Source of the DNA: Spirodela intermedia
Taxonomy: Eukaryota; Streptophyta; Magnoliopsida; Alismatales; Araceae
NCBI GenBank assembly: GCA_902729315.2
Contig: LR746274.1
Coordinates: forward strand, 5,235,037-5,299,036
Direction: 5' to 3'
Length of the DNA: 64,000 bases
Every line of letters begins with the position of its first letter. The first letter of the stretch is position 1. The notes beneath the pieces are model-generated. The model was not told the origin of the DNA. It made no database searches and saw only the letters and a list, made by a program, of their open reading frames with translations. The position numbers and the translations under genes are program-made. Below, in pieces: positions 62,999 to 64,000 of this stretch.

Positions 62999-63367
62999 GA
63001 GTGAGGGAGAGAAAGAGAGGGAGAAGTACCTATATAAGCGTTGACTTTTTTTCTTAACATACGTGTTCATGTCTAGCTGAGCGACAAATGCTCCCCTGCG
63101 AAATGGCCGCGACATCCAGGCAACCGGCCCACCGGAAGCCACGTGGCAGTTCCGACCATCCTCCGCTCTGTGCGGCGGCAACGTCCTGCCGTCGCGGGGT
63201 GATTCTCCACAGACCCCATGCAGGAAAGCGACTGGGGTCGTAGAAATACTTCCTTTCCCGTACCAAACCCCACAAAGAGCAGCAGCAACAGCAGCCACGG
63301 GCATGGCCGACAGCACCTGTCGCCCCCCAGAGGTCGACAACACCATCCGCAGGTTGATGACGAGTGC

Positions 63368-63432
<65 letters not shown>

Positions 63433-63799
63433 CTCTGCCCTTTTCTCTGTAATTCGAAGACCAGATGCCGAAAGAGGAAAGAGTGGCTGATGGGGCGAAG
63501 AGGATGTTTACTCCGCCGGAAGGTTAACAAAGGCAGAAGAAGAAGCAGAAGAAGAAGAAGAAGAAGAAGAGGAAGACTACTGCTACTATTACTAGTGCTA
63601 CTACTACCCATCCCTCCACGGTAGCAGAGGATGAAGAAGCACAGAGAAGTAGGAAAGGGGGGGGGAGGACGCTTGGAGAAGGAGGGCCTTTGCCTGCTCC
63701 TCCAAGGGATCCTCCCCGAGCTCTTCTCAGACTCTTGGGGAAACTTATAAAAACCTAGAAACCTTGAAGAAGAGGAAGAAGAAAAAGGAAGGTGGTCGT
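62416..63799. other. Spacer with dense GA/CT and AGA tracts
   Basis: It holds the promoter of the pseudouridine synthase and the 3' region of the TPD1-like gene. GA-rich sequence fills 62826-63022. A perfect (CT)28 run is at 63373-63429 and an AGA run at 63536-63574. Long open frames here on both strands are low-complexity. 63060-63340 is GC-richer, with an 80-residue non-repetitive open frame on the minus strand that I cannot identify. Confidence 0.6.
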
Positions 63800-64000
63800 T
63801 CAGGGGAATTTTGGGGGGGTGCAGGAGACGGAGGAGACGGAGAGGCGGTAGGGATAGGTGTTGGCGTACTGGAAGGAGACGGCGCCGCCGGCGGGGATGG
63901 GGCGGCCGTCGTTGACCAGGCAGTCATCGAAGCCGAGCCGCCGGAAGACCTTTGGGTTGACCAGGCGGGCGGAGCTGAACCACCCGCAGCGTAGGTGGAC
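63800..64000 (-). CDS. TPD1-like secreted protein, C-terminal part (5' end outside window)
   Basis: The minus strand is open for 66 codons from the window edge to TGA at 63802-63800. The peptide begins [19 protein letters not shown] and continues [36 protein letters not shown]. This is the conserved C-terminal half of TAPETUM DETERMINANT 1 and its relatives, small Cys-rich apoplastic ligands; TPD1 itself acts through the EMS1/EXS receptor kinase in anther cell fate. Three conserved Cys are visible (in LRCGW, DDCLV and VSC). A short tail TPPKFP follows the last Cys. The signal peptide and N-terminal half are outside the window, so the specific paralogue and expression site cannot be judged. 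Confidence 0.85.
   Translation of the reverse strand, partial: VHLRCGWFSSARLVNPKVFRRLGFDDCLVNDGRPIPAGGAVSFQYANTYPYRLSVSSVSCTPPKFP

Noticed and set aside
62783-63611. 185- and 187-codon open frames on the minus strand
   Set aside because: Long Ser/Leu or Arg/Glu stretches come from the GA/CT tracts, and the remaining part matches nothing I know.

Overview
This window is plant nuclear DNA, from a flowering plant. Its genes are split by many GT-AG introns, their products are plant-specific (a plastid-targeted ClpC, a NAC transcription factor, an RLCK-VII kinase, an SCD2 coiled-coil protein, a TPD1-like secreted protein), and the spacers are AT-rich with very many long CT/GA dinucleotide tracts. 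The species cannot be fixed from sequence alone. GC-rich coding exons beside AT-rich introns are compatible with a monocot or an early-diverging angiosperm, but that is inference.

Layout. 160-5685 (+): 3' part of an SCD2-type gene, cut by the left edge. 6691-11742 (-): a complete nine-coding-exon gene for the stromal Hsp100 chaperone ClpC (923 aa as spliced here), with a 5' leader intron reaching about 13.6 kb. About 13.7-33.5 kb: a gene-poor stretch holding decayed repeats, a relict Ty3/gypsy-like LTR element (about 25.4-26.7 kb), a 600-bp polypurine tract and a microsatellite-rich block. 33657-34861 (+): a three-exon NAC gene (238 aa) of the NAC083/VNI2 type. 37774-43646 (-): a five-exon RLCK-VII/PBS1-like kinase gene (457 aa). 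48353-53422 (+): a seven-exon CID-domain gene (514 aa, RPRD1-like) with a probable leader intron. 55906-62415 (-): an eleven-exon RluA-family pseudouridine synthase gene (346 aa). 63800-64000 (-): the last coding segment of a TPD1-like gene, cut by the right edge.

The genes are unrelated housekeeping and regulatory loci in ordinary plant order. I see no operon, gene cluster or new multi-gene system. The splice models were built by hand: the five complete genes each give a single open frame across all junctions, and the SCD2 fragment keeps its frame over 13 exons.

The signals most worth a second look are structural. Two introns use GC-AG boundaries. Every long dinucleotide tract assignable to a transcription unit reads CU on the sense strand. 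Intron 4 of the kinase gene holds a degenerate tandem array. The NAC upstream region holds a tandem duplication carrying its CT tracts. ClpC shows an abrupt switch to G/C-ending codons in its 3' exons, and the pseudouridine synthase seems to lack its usual C-terminal tail.
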